Source of the DNA: Callorhinus ursinus
Lineage: Eukaryota > Chordata > Mammalia > Carnivora > Otariidae
NCBI RefSeq assembly: GCF_003265705.1
Contig: NW_020312867.1
Coordinates: 359,866 to 423,865, forward strand
DNA length: 64,000 nucleotides
Reading direction: 5' to 3'
Below the pieces are notes generated by a model. It had not been told where the DNA came from and did no database searches. It saw only the letters and a list, made by a program, of their open reading frames with translations. A program made the position numbers and the translations under genes. The stretch's first letter is position 1; every line of letters begins with the position of its first letter. Below, piece after piece: positions 54,921 through 64,000 of this stretch.

Positions 54921-55984
54921 CTCCAAAGGAAGGAGAATGGGGTAAAGAAGGATCGGGGTAAGGAAGAGGGAAGTGGGAAGTGTATCATCTCCAGGGAATG
55001 CCCTTTACCTTACATAGGCTCCACCTGCAATAAATACTCACTAAATGCTCAATGACTGGCTTCTATGTGGCTCATTTCAAACTTCAGAAACTTCAGGGGA
55101 GAAAATTCCAGGAAATTGGCCCTCAGTAACTAGAACTCAGGAGGAATCCCTGGTGTTTTTGAGCCTTCACACGGTTTTCTGACCCAGAGGTACTGAAAGA
55201 GGGTAGTGGGGTGGATGACCAAAGTGGCGGGGGGGGGGGGTCTGCTGTGTGGGGCATGGAGGGACCCCGGGACTGAGCCATTCGGCTGACTGTCAGAAGT
55301 TGAGTCTGGTGTCACAAACTCCTCTGTGATCTGAGGCAGGGAGGTCGCCCCCCAGACCTGTGTAACTGTGGTCAGTACAGTGACAGGTGCCCGACTGTCT
55401 TTGACCTTGGCATTGCAAATACAAGGGCTGGAGTGAAAGCCTCCTGCCCAGGGCCTCAGAGCCACTCAGTCACAAGCTCCTGATGCTGAGCTACCTGAGG
55501 GGCTCTGGGGGATTAGAAAGAATTAGCCACACACAAAGGCCAACATTAGCAAGGCTGCAGAAAGCTGAGGAAAGGTCAACTCTTGCTCCTTCTGCCCCCA
55601 AACAGAGGAAATTGTAAGCCTGGCCTCAAAGGCCTCCAGTGGGCCTTGCAAACAGAGCCCCAGGGGCTGTTCCAAACAAAAGCTGGTCACACTGTTTGAA
55701 GCAAGGTTCTCCCACACACTGACAGCAATCACAGTTGCGGAGAACAATGGACAGAATAAAGCCCCAGGGAGCAGGCCACTGAGAAATCCACTGCTCCTTT
55801 GCACCTGCAAAGAGCTGCTGCCTCCCTGGCCCCTCCCCTCCAGCCCCGCCAGACCCCAGAAGCACCCTTGGCTTTCCTCCAAACCCAGATCCCAGCAAGG
55901 TCAGAGGAAGACTTCAATCCAGGACTTCGAATGGCACCACAGCCTGGTGCTGGTACCTGGAAGGTCAGGATTTCTTGAGCAGGG
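54921..55984. other. Unassigned, with G homopolymer
   Basis: A run of 12 G occupies 55229-55240. Overlapping minus-strand frames (119, 111, 101 and 90 codons) between 55130 and 56034 show no domain. No repeat named. Confidence 0.45.
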
Positions 55985-56115
55985 TATTTGCTCAAAAATG
56001 CAGATTCCTGGTTGGCACCTACCAGAGAGCCCATTCTAGGCTAGAGCCCGAGAATCTGCATTTTTAAAAAGATGACATTGGTGGTCCATGGGTCATTCAA
56101 CTGAGAAATACCTTT
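55985..56115 (+). mobile_element. Possible MER5-like relic (weak)
   Basis: 'gcccgagaatctgcattttt', 'aaaaagatgacattggtggt' and 'ggtcattcaactgagaaata' recall a MER5-like second half. Low certainty. Confidence 0.32.
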
Positions 56116-56639
56116 GAAGAGGCTGGATGCATTTTTATTAACCTTGTACAGACTTCTCGGAGAATCTGCTGAAACCTTTGGAAGTATTCTGGAAAAATCC
56201 ACATGTGCATTTTTTACCAGGGTTTGAACAATTTCAGGGCTTGATGGAGTGTGCTGAGGCACGGTCGCTGTGTCTTGGTGGGGGGGGTCATCTGAGGTGG
56301 AGCACTGGAGGCCTGGGGAGAAAGAAATGAATGCCCAGGTACTGGGTGATGTCCCAATGGGACAGAGCCCCATGGCCCTGAGCCCTGCTCTTCTAAACCC
56401 TGGCATGCCATCACGCCGGGTACTTGACTTCTCACTTGGGAAGTCTGGAGCAGCAAGAAAGGACGTTTAATAAAAGACAGGGACCTGGCTCCCCTGAGCT
56501 GAGGATCATGCCCTTCTCAGGAGGCACGAAAATGTGGGTCTACTAAGGGGAGATGCCGATAGGGATGGTGGGAGCCTGTGCCATTCTGTGCAGCTAAGAG
56601 TGGGAAAGAGGAAGCATTTATCAGTTTTTAAGAGCAAGG
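56116..56639. other. Unassigned
   Basis: A G8 run lies near 56279. The 121-codon minus-strand frame at 56041-56406 is unrecognised. Confidence 0.5.
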
Positions 56640-56875
56640 GCATCTGACAAATCAGTGCTGTATCTGGGTTCTGCCCTTTATTAGCCTTGTGACCCTGGAG
56701 ATGTTAACTAGATTTTCCGAAGCCCCAGCTTCCTTTCATTGGTAAAATACAAATAATATTACCAAACTCACAGGGTTTTGTGAACATAAAATAAGATAAT
56801 GAGATTGAAGCATTCAGCATAGTGCTGGGCACATGATAAGGGCTCAACAAACTGCTCATTAACATTACCATTCCT
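56640..56875 (+). mobile_element. MIR SINE, near full length
   Basis: 'tctgggttctgccctttatt', 'agccttgtgaccctggagat', 'cattggtaaaatacaaataa' and 'catagtgctgggcacatgat' follow the MIR order. Confidence 0.8.
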
Positions 56876-57018
56876 TTTCTTGAAATTCAGACTGGCCCGG
56901 CCTCTTCCAGTCAAAAAGATGGCGTCTTCTCACGCATTCTGGTATCCTACAAAGCACCTAGTACTTCATGGAACAAGTTTAAAGTTTTAATAGATGTTGG
57001 AAGGGAGCGGACAGAAAG

Positions 57019-57021
<3 letters not shown>

Positions 57022-57057
<36 letters not shown>
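57022..57057. repeat. (GA)n microsatellite
   Basis: About 16 GA units, purine-pure with its flanks. Confidence 0.96.
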
Positions 57058-57062
<5 letters not shown>

Positions 57063-57284
57063 TGAATGAATGAAATTAACGAAAAGCATCCAGGTTGCTG
57101 AGCTGGGATCTTCATTTTGGGTATCCTGGTGTAAATCCTCAGCATCACCATGCCAGGTCAAAATTAGATTTCCTAGGCAAAGCCAAGTTCACTTATTTCA
57201 GGTCTTTCCTATACCAAAGAAGTGTACGGAATTCACTGTGCTTGCTGGTTCAGAAAACTTGTCCTGCATTTCAGGGTAAAGCTG

Positions 57285-57490
57285 CCTTAGCCACCATGGA
57301 GACTGTCTGTCTCCGTTTCCTGCCATCAACAATTAAGTGGGCATTGTTAATTAAATTATCATCGCACTTAATTGAGAGTCAGATAATAGTGATTTTAATG
57401 AGCTTGAACTGCTTTTGGGTAAGACTATGCAGTCATTGGAGGAGCAACCTCCCTGCTATATTGCTAATCGAATTCAATCGTATCTGTTGA
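57285..57490. promoter_or_regulatory. Candidate enhancer with palindromic homeodomain cluster
   Basis: A perfect 10-bp inverted repeat, caattaagtg (57330-57339) and cacttaattg (57365-57374), flanks a TTAATTAA palindrome at 57347-57354. Each arm contains an NKX2-type TTAAGTG core. 'gctaatcgaattcaatcg' follows at 57463. The block is repeat-free. The arrangement is seen directly, while the enhancer role is inferred. Confidence 0.4.
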
Positions 57491-57864
57491 AGTGGATAAT
57501 AACAATCATACCAATACGCTGGACCTTTGTTTTAACGACGTGGAGTGGATTTAGCATGGGGGTGGGAGGTAGTTATCCAGAACCTATTTGGCTGGGATGG
57601 GAGGGGATGTGCCCAGAAGCATGGATGTCACAGTTTAAGAAACTAATTTGGAATTTTCCAGCAAGATACGATATCTCTCCAACCACATCCAAGGTAAGTC
57701 GTCTCATAAATGCCAGTGTAAAAACCATCAAGGCTTGGGTTCATGGACTCAGCTAATGTCAGTCGCCCATCCCAAAAGATCAAACAGATTTTTCTATCAG
57801 GAATGTTAAGTGGAGAAGACCAGTTGGAGTTATTTGAAGTCAGAATGGAAGACTGTTTTAAAGC
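57491..57864. other. Unassigned
   Basis: The 113-codon frame at 57415-57756 (+) starts in the homeodomain-motif block and has no domain. No repeat named. Confidence 0.5.
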
Positions 57865-58055
57865 AGGGCTTGAAAACAATTCTGTAAAGAGTCAGAGATT
57901 AAATATTTTAGGCTTTGTGGGCCATATGATTTACTCAACTCTGCTGTTATAATGCAGTTTTAAATAAATGGATGTAGTTATGTTCCTATAAACTCTTAAC
58001 TACAAAAACAGGCAGTGGGCTGGATTCGGTGGCCAGAAGTCATAGTTTAAAGGAA
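57865..58055 (+). mobile_element. Ancient interspersed repeat, family unassigned
   Basis: 'tctgtaaagagtcagagatt', 'aaatattttaggctttgtgg', 'gccatatgatttactcaact' and 'aacaggcagtgggctggatt' are a familiar mammalian dispersed repeat in sense order. I cannot assign a class safely. Confidence 0.6.
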
Positions 58056-58329
58056 GGTAATTTCCCTATAGAATATATGGTAGGAGTAGGCAAGATTATT
58101 TTACATGTTCACATGAAATAGCAACTGGTGTTTAATTAATGAACAGATAAAAATGATTTGCGATTTTCCATCAATTTTAAACAAATAACTAAATTATTCT
58201 ACTGGCCTAATCCTTTGTATTTTAAATTTCAAAAATAAAAACTCATTACAGAAAAATTCAAAAGCAGAGATGAGAAAAGAGATTTCTTAAGAACAAATGC
58301 AAATAAAATTATCGTTTTAGTGTATTTCC
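58056..58329. other. Unassigned, AT-rich
   Basis: About 70% A+T with no recognised element. Confidence 0.5.
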
Positions 58330-58740
58330 TTCCAGCCAGGCTTCAGTGGATACGTAACATAATTATCAGCACAGTACACAATTTTTTCAACTTGTTCCTT
58401 TTACTTAGCATCACATTACAGTCATTTTAATGTGGCTCCATAATGTCCAAGGTCATTCTTTTAAGTAGCTGCATAATATGCTTTTTTTAATGAATGCATT
58501 GTAATGTTTTACTAAGCCATTCCTCGACTCTTGGACATTTTGACTGATTTCAGTTCTCCTACCATGATGACATCACTGTGGTAACAGCTGTGTCTGCATT
58601 TTGGGGTTGTTTTCAGGGTAGATTCCTGAAAGGTGAATTATTGAATCCAAGGGCCCAAACATTTTTATAGAGATTGATAAAAATACAAAATGGTTTCCCA
58701 AAAGTATATGCTAATATAATCTGCAAATGGCAGTCATCTG
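58330..58740 (-). mobile_element. Old L1 LINE (L1ME-like), antisense
   Basis: 'tttacttagcatcacattac', 'taagtagctgcataatatgc', 'actcttggacattttgactg', 'cagggtagattcctgaaagg' and 'tgaattattgaatccaaggg' follow the reverse complement of old L1 ORF2 DNA. Confidence 0.7.
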
Positions 58741-59164
58741 AGAATGCTATCCCAGTCGAGTGTCTACAATTACAAAAATCGTTCTCTTTAATAGTTTCGA
58801 ACATACCTGCCAGGAGGTTCTGGCCTCATTCAAGGCAGAGAAGCCAGTACATTTCCTGGAGGAACGGAACATTCAGACTTTATTTGGAATCCCCCTGAAA
58901 TCAAATCCAGTTTGGTGAGTGCTGACTGGTTAGGACAAGGGCCCCTCCACAGCCTCCAAGAGAAACTGAAGATGCGTGGTCAGGGTAGCCAGGCCAAGTG
59001 GAAGTGGGAGTGAACTTCCTACTCCAAAACTGGATCCGGGAAGCGTTCGGCAGGGACGAGAAGGGCAAGAAAGAACCCTAAAGGTCATCTTCCCAGCTTC
59101 ATTTTAGATCTTAGGAACACTAAAATACAGACATATGTTCTGAATCAAAATTCAAACGTGGGGC
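58741..59164. other. Unassigned
   Basis: No gene or repeat recognised. Confidence 0.5.
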
Positions 59165-59660
59165 TATAATAGTGTCCTAGGGACGCTCTAACAAACTGCC
59201 ACAAACTGGGTGGCCTACAGCAACAGAAATTTGTCCTCTCCCAGTTCAGGAGACAAGGAGCCTGAAATCAAGGTAGCGGTAGACAAGAATCTGAAGCCTC
59301 CAGGGAAAAATCCCTCCTTACCTCTCCTGGCTTCTGGTGCTTGCTAGCCATCCTTGGCAACCCTTGGCTGGTAGCTTCATCTCTCCAATGTCTGTCTTTG
59401 TCTTCATACAGTCTTCTCCCCTCTGCGATGGCTCCTTATACCTTTATGTTTTCACATGGCCTCCTTATAAGGATACCAGTTGCTGGAGTTAGGGCAGCGC
59501 CTCCGAATTAGTACGACCACATCTTCACTTGATGACATCAACACAGACCCTATTTCCAAGCAAGATCCCGTCCACAGGGACCTGGAAGTGAGGACTTGGG
59601 CGTATCTTTTACTGGGACTCAATTCAACACACATCAGGGGGCATCCGGAGCCATGGGTCT
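59165..59660 (-). mobile_element. MST/MLT1-type MaLR LTR, antisense
   Basis: 'aacaaactgccacaaactgg', 'gtggcctacagcaacagaaa', 'cacatggcctccttataagg', 'gaccctatttccaagcaaga' and 'tgggactcaattcaacacac' follow the reverse complement of a MaLR LTR across its length. Confidence 0.78.
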
Positions 59661-59894
59661 AATCAAGACTTTGCTGGGAAATCGGGAGGTCTGGTTATTA
59701 TACCTTTGCAGTGCCGGCTTGAACCAAATTTCAATTCCATCCCTCAAGAAGCACCAGTTGACATGTCTGCTGGGGGGAGTTGGTCTTTCTTAAGCAGTCA
59801 CATCTTCTGGGGTGCCCTGAATTCCCCTCCATTTTGTGTGTTTTCAATAATGCAAAACAAAGCCCCGAACTGTCACGATTACTTGTACAGCTGT
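59661..59894. other. Unassigned
   Basis: Nothing recognised in this short spacer. Confidence 0.5.
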
Positions 59895-60000
59895 GTCTCC
59901 AGTAGACTATGAGGTCCCTGAGGACAGAAGGAGGGTGTTCCCTGCACCAAGCCCCAGCAGCAGGCATGTAGTAGGCCCACGGTATTAGGCAGATGACGGG
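59895..60000 (+). mobile_element. L2 LINE 3' end
   Basis: 'agtagactatgaggtccctg', 'aggacagaaggagggtgttc' and 'gcaggcatgtagtaggccca' are L2 3' sequence. Confidence 0.62.
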
Positions 60001-60059
60001 TGGCCAACACCATCCGTCCATTTTGAAACATCAGTTTGAATTTCTTCATCTCCATCCAC

Positions 60060-60510
60060 CTTCACATCCTACCAGTCCTACACCAACCACAAACCGGAGA
60101 ATTAAGTTCATTAATATTCATTATCCCAGTGCCCCCTCACCATCCCTTTGTTTTCTGCAATAGCTTCTTAGCCTGCAGTCAAATGAGCTTGAGGAAAATG
60201 ATGTGACTTGGCTTTGGAAATGTATTCCTCCGGCTGCCAGAATGGATTTAGCAGACTCCGCGAGCTCAGTTTGTCACTCCTTCCATGACTGCCTCTGTGC
60301 GCGCAGCGTGCTGCGATGGTCCCTGAGTCATGAGGGGCCATGTCAAGGCTGTGATGGATTTGATTGTTCTACGCACCGACCTCAGACCTCATTTGCTGCC
60401 ACATTCACAAGTGCTTTCTGGGCCGCCGCAGGGAAACCGCGGGTGTTGGCTTTGTGCGGCCCCCCCCACCTCCGCCCGGCTCCACTGGGGACAGGAGGCC
60501 ACAGCCCCGA
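60060..60510. promoter_or_regulatory. Candidate conserved block with CpG-rich patch
   Basis: The left half (60090-60210) is AT-leaning, with GAATTAAG, TTCATTAATATTCATTAT and 'caaatgagcttgaggaaaatg'. The right half (60259-60510) has about 16 CpG in 250 bp, dense for this window. It is repeat-free up to the GATA array. Three frames of 72-106 codons overlap here without domain support. Confidence 0.33.
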
Positions 60511-60605
60511 GTTCCCTATCTGAGCAAGAGCTCAAAAAGATCAAATGATTTAAGAGTTGCCTTAAAGGTGGTTGCTGTATCTCCCTGCCAACCTTCCTGT
60601 ATGTG

Positions 60606-60618
60606 TAGATAGATAGAT

Positions 60619-60677
<59 letters not shown>

Positions 60678-60733
60678 ATAGATAGATAATAGATAGATAA
60701 TAGATTGATAGATGATAGATAAATAGATAGATA
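60606..60733. repeat. (GATA)n array with 11-bp higher-order repeats
   Basis: About a dozen GATA units are followed at roughly 60662-60706 by four tandem copies of an 11-bp unit (atagataatag), then degenerate units. The 108-codon minus-strand frame over it (60516-60842) encodes an Ile-Tyr-Leu-Ser repeat and is an artefact. Confidence 0.96.
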
Positions 60734-60761
60734 ATTTCTTTCTTTCTTTTTTTTTTTTTTT
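60734..60761. repeat. (TTTC)n and poly-T run
   Basis: Three TTTC units run into about 17 T, directly joined to the GATA array. It may be the poly-A tail of an unrecognised antisense retrocopy. Confidence 0.85.
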
Positions 60762-61085
60762 GATGTATCTCACCAAAATACTTTGCAAAAGATGTGAAAG
60801 CAAGGAGTAGAAAACTCTATTTGGCAAATAACACGATGACATCTACAGAGCCCCGCAGATCCGTTTGCAAAGGGAAAGAAGCCTTGTTTGCTGGAATGCC
60901 TCACTTGAACAAGTCAAGTTCTCTTCTTTTGTCCCAGTGTCTGGGGAATCACTTGACTGCTTACCTGACAACTCCAACATCTCTCCGTGTTCACCATCAT
61001 GTAGACAAACTGTCATGTGCTCCCCATCATCAGTCTGGTGAAAGAAACGCTTTCACCCACTCAGAGTTAATCACACTTCTTCTCA
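60762..61085. other. Unassigned
   Basis: The 154-codon frame at 60794-61258 (+) has no recognisable domain and runs into L2 sequence. It is the best open frame here but lacks other support. Confidence 0.45.
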
Positions 61086-61200
61086 CCCTCAGAGACACTT
61101 CTCTTGCCACGTGCAGTGAAGGTTCCATGAGGGCAGGGTCCAACTCGGCCAGGTTTACTGCTGAATTAATGAGATGGAGCTACAGGGCCTGGCTCATCGA
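61086..61200 (+). mobile_element. L2 LINE 3' end (weak)
   Basis: 'gaaggttccatgagggcagg' and 'gtccaactcggccaggttta' are in L2 3' order; the tail is lost. Confidence 0.5.
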
Positions 61201-61332
61201 GACTCTTCTACACGTGCTTTGGGAAGAAATGATTAGTGTCCCCAGCGGGAGAGACTAGCCATAGGCCAGTGAGGGGACACCTGTGTACCTGGGATAGAGG
61301 TTAAGAAGGCAAGAAGAGCATACAGTAGTCAT

Positions 61333-61727
61333 ATTCAGAGTGGGGTCCCCAGATCAGCAACACTGCCTTCACCAGTGAATTTGTTAGAAATGCAAATTCT
61401 TTTTTTTTTAAGTTTTTATTTCTTTATTTGACAGAGAAAGAGACAGAGCCCAAGCAGGGGGAGTGGCAGGCAGAGGGAGAGAGAGAAGCAGGCTCTCCCC
61501 TCGGAGCAGGGAGCCTGATGAGGGGCTCGATCTCAGGACCTCAGGATCATGACATGAGCCGAAGGCAGACACTTAACAGACTGAGCCACCCAGGCGTCCC
61601 AGAAATGTAAATTCTTTACCCATCCCAAACCTAGTGAATCAGAACCCCTGGGGAGGAGGCCCAGCAATCTGGGTGTGAACAAACCTTCTGGTATTTTCAC
61701 ACACACTGAAGTTTGAGGACTATGATA
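61333..61727 (+). mobile_element. MER5A hAT-Charlie element, split by a CAN SINE
   Basis: The left part has 'ttcagagtggggtccccaga', 'tcagcaacactgccttcacc' and 'agtgaatttgttagaaatgc'. The right part, after the SINE, has 'agtgaatcagaacccctggg', 'ggaggcccagcaatctgggt' and 'actgaagtttgaggactatg'. Removing 61403-61617 leaves one continuous MER5A of about 180 bp. Confidence 0.88.
61403..61600 (-). mobile_element. CAN SINE, antisense, inside MER5A
   Basis: Reads from a T run through 'gggctcgatctcaggacctc' to 'tgagccacccaggcgtccc'. A 17-bp duplication with one mismatch, agaaatg(c/t)aaattcttt, at 61386-61402 and 61601-61617 defines the insertion exactly. Confidence 0.97.
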
Positions 61728-62899
61728 GCAAAAGGTACCTACAGAGATGCAAGTCCATATGCTGGGAGTGAGGAGGGCAGCTCTTAAATTGAATCAAGCT
61801 GATTTGAGACAAGAGGATACAAAATGCGTGATGGGCATAAATGACATTTTAGAACGCTCAGGCGGAAGACATGAATGTAGCTTTGAGGGAAATGTGGGGC
61901 TGTCCCATCCTACCTAGCAGCCAGACAAAAACAACTGTCCAGTGTCATAAACATGAGGATTCTGTCCAAAGCACATAATGTATGTGGTAAAACTGGAATT
62001 AAGGGTCTGTTTGGTTTGGGGGAGGTAAAAATTATTTCTGTTCATCAATACAAAACGTGAAAGCTTATCACTGACAAACGCCAAGTAAACCGTGTCATCT
62101 TCCTTACCCTTTCCATCACACCCTCCAAACCCTCAAATGCCTGTGGCAGTTGATGGGAAAGAAGTAAAATAACTTTGAAGTCCAGGAATTTGGGGAGATT
62201 GGAATTACACATTCATAAAGACGATCATTTCACACATATGGGATTTTTCTTCAGGGGCATTTCCAGACCCAGGGGAAGGAGGGGAAGATAAAATGGCTGG
62301 GCTGGTTCTGAGCTGGAGATTATTAGAAGGGTGAGTAGTGGGTGCAGGAGACTGGCTAGGAGCCTGAGGGGAATGGTGGGGTGATGGTAGAAATATCTGG
62401 TTACAGACCTAGGCTGAGTGGCATTTAAACCAGGGGAGGAGATGGATGCCCTGAGACATGAGAGAGGGACTCTGCTTCCGGGGTTTTCTCCAAGGTTTGG
62501 AGTGGGAGTTACCTCAGGCGGGGAGATCAGAGGTCAGAGCCGGCCATATTGGTTGCATTCGTCATGACTTCCTTCCATTTGTGTTCAAGAACCATTGACT
62601 ATGTGTCTCCATGGTGACAGGCCCTGCATCAAGTCCTGGATATTTGAGAGACACACACAGCTACATTACTTACCAACAGCATGGCTAGTCTTTCTCTCCT
62701 ACCAAGACAGAACTAGCTTGTAGTGAACTATCTCCTCTACCCAGATGGAACTTCACAGCACCTTCCAACATCTTACTGTCAGTAACCAGCACTGATTTCC
62801 CAGAAAGATGTTGAGAACCAGACTGCCCCCACCCCTGGGGTCTTCCCCTAGCCTAGCCTGGGCTGCTGGGCTGCACCTTCTCTGGGGAGTAGAACAGAG
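61728..62899. other. Unassigned unique sequence, about 1.2 kb
   Basis: A patch at 62300-62460 ('gagactggctaggagcctga') is faintly like antisense L2, too weak to call. There are almost no open frames over 60 codons between 61610 and 62800. Confidence 0.45.
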
Positions 62900-63085
62900 C
62901 AGTGAGGCCCTGGGTTTGAATCCTGGCCCTGCCTCTTATTTGCTATGCAACCTCGGGTCCCATGGCTCTCAGCTTTACCCTCCTCCTCAGCAAAATGGGG
63001 GTGGTGATGAGGACTAAGCATGCTACCCCAAGTCAAGTGCAGATCGTGCGACCCAGTAAGCGCTTCAGAATGGTCTTGTTATTGT
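62900..63085 (+). mobile_element. MIR SINE
   Basis: 'ccctgggtttgaatcctggc', 'ctgcctcttatttgctatgc', 'cctcctcagcaaaatggggg' and 'agtaagcgcttcagaatg' follow in order. Confidence 0.8.
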
Positions 63086-63529
63086 CTCTGATGAGGAAAG
63101 GATAATCAAACCCACAATCTCCCACCTACACCTGTCCACACTGGGTATAACCGCCCACCCACCTCACCACCTGCCGCTTCACCTCACCCCTACCCTCCCC
63201 ACCTGCCTCAGCGCTCCCCTTTGCGTGGTCTGCAGGGCCAGCCTCCTCTTTCCAGGACAGACCCAGGACCGGTGCCCTGGAATAAGGAGCAGAATGAGCC
63301 CTTCTGCACTCAGCACTATGGCCGAGGGGTTGAGAGTTAGGAAATGTCTAGAAAATGACTCTAACCAACTCCAGGTATCACCCCAGGAAGAAGGCCTGGG
63401 GAAGGCTACCCTTTAAATTTTCAGGGCACCAGGATGGTGATGATGGCCCCGAGGTTTAGGGGTTCCTCAGCCTTGCCCCTCCAAGCCCCTGGTCCCACCT
63501 CCCTTCACATTGGCCGCCTGCAGCCTTTG
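63086..63529. other. Unassigned
   Basis: C-rich at 63150-63210. No repeat or gene recognised. Confidence 0.5.
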
Positions 63530-63720
63530 ATATTCCTGGCTTATTTATCACTGGTACTAGTTGTGAGACCTTGGAAAAGTTCTAAACTTCTTTTTCCACA
63601 TACTCCTCTATGAAACAGGGTTTGCATAATAGCACACAACTCCAGAATCCTGAATTGTGAACATTATGTGAGTAGCTGCTCCCCGACACAATAAGCACTG
63701 AGCACGAAGCACTGAGCAGC
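63530..63720 (+). mobile_element. MIR SINE
   Basis: 'ggtactagttgtgagacctt', 'aagttctaaacttctttttc', 'ctatgaaacagggtttgcat' and 'caataagcactgagcacgaa' follow the MIR order. Confidence 0.68.
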
Positions 63721-63929
63721 ACTAAGTTACTGATTTTGCTCCATCAGCACTTGCTTGTGCACCTTTGGGCTTCCCGCTTCGTGATGGACTCAGTTATTTC
63801 ACAGACAGCTGTCCCTGGGACTTGGGGGGCAGGGCGAGTTCTGCATAACCTCTACATTCTAAGGTCAAGCTTCCTTAGACAATCCCAGGATTCCTGAGTC
63901 CCCCAACTCCATCTCTATCACGAATGAAG
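63721..63929. other. Unassigned
   Basis: No gene or repeat recognised. Confidence 0.5.
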
Positions 63930-64000
63930 ATGGTTCTCCTGGGAATGAAACAGAGAGGGCTTCCCAGAAAAGGTGACTTGGGGCCGAAATGCTCAATGGA
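63930..64000 (-). mobile_element. L2 LINE fragment, antisense, cut by the window edge
   Basis: 'gagggcttcccagaaaaggt' and 'gacttggggccgaaatgctc' resemble the reverse-complemented L2 block seen at about 52200. Confidence 0.42.

Noticed and set aside
60606..60733. Regular spacing as a possible CRISPR-like or satellite array
   Set aside because: The units are 4-11 bp with no unique spacers, and the host is a mammal.
60516..60842. 108-codon frame with Ile-Tyr-Leu-Ser repeats
   Set aside because: Translation of the GATA microsatellite.
60794..61258. 154-codon plus-strand open frame
   Set aside because: It extends into L2 sequence and has no domain or splice context.
62300..62460. Possible antisense L2
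   Set aside because: Similarity is limited to a few common words.
1..64000. A new multi-gene biological system
   Set aside because: No supported gene, RNA gene or organised array exists in the window. The non-repeat signals are at most candidate regulatory DNA.

Overview
The window reads as nuclear DNA from a carnivoran mammal, and I find no protein-coding, tRNA or rRNA gene in it. Open frames are short and start and stop inside repeats or low-complexity DNA. The longest are 215 codons at 53656-54303 (-) and 188 codons at 10683-11249 (+), and neither resembles a protein family I know. No operons, CRISPR arrays or bacterial features occur. The host call rests on 11 tRNA-derived CAN SINEs, which are specific to Carnivora. 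All are of the general 'gcctgggtggctcagt' type. None shows the dog-type SINEC_Cf head or the felid-type 'cagctcagagcctgga' segment, so an arctoid (bear, seal or musteloid) is more likely than a dog or cat.

Layout: 0-11 kb has an LTR with clean target-site duplications (219-728), L1M fragments, L2 and MIR relics, and no CAN SINE. 11-29 kb is the retrotransposon-rich part: seven of the eleven CAN SINEs, an MLT1 LTR, L1M, and a nested cluster at 24.2-24.85 kb where an L1 3' end and a second SINE both entered one SINE. 25.9-41.6 kb holds a long run of MIR copies, all on the minus strand, plus a MER20 DNA transposon and an L1M 3' UTR split by a SINE. 42-61 kb is mostly repeat-poor, with several blocks of apparently unique, motif-rich sequence that look like conserved noncoding or enhancer DNA (42.1, 48.9, 51.3, 54.4, 57.3 and 60.1 kb). 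The end carries a large GATA microsatellite and a MER5A split by a SINE.

The simplest reading is an intergenic or intronic segment with scattered candidate regulatory elements. Nothing in it amounts to a new multi-gene system. The most worthwhile signals are the nested insertions with readable relative ages, the homeodomain-motif blocks (especially an inverted repeat at 57330-57374), the MER20 copy, a G-quadruplex motif in the L1 3' UTR, and the MIR strand bias. Repeat names were assigned by recognising sequence from memory, without a database search, so subfamily calls and element edges are approximate (usually within 10-40 bases). Edges given with target-site duplications are exact.
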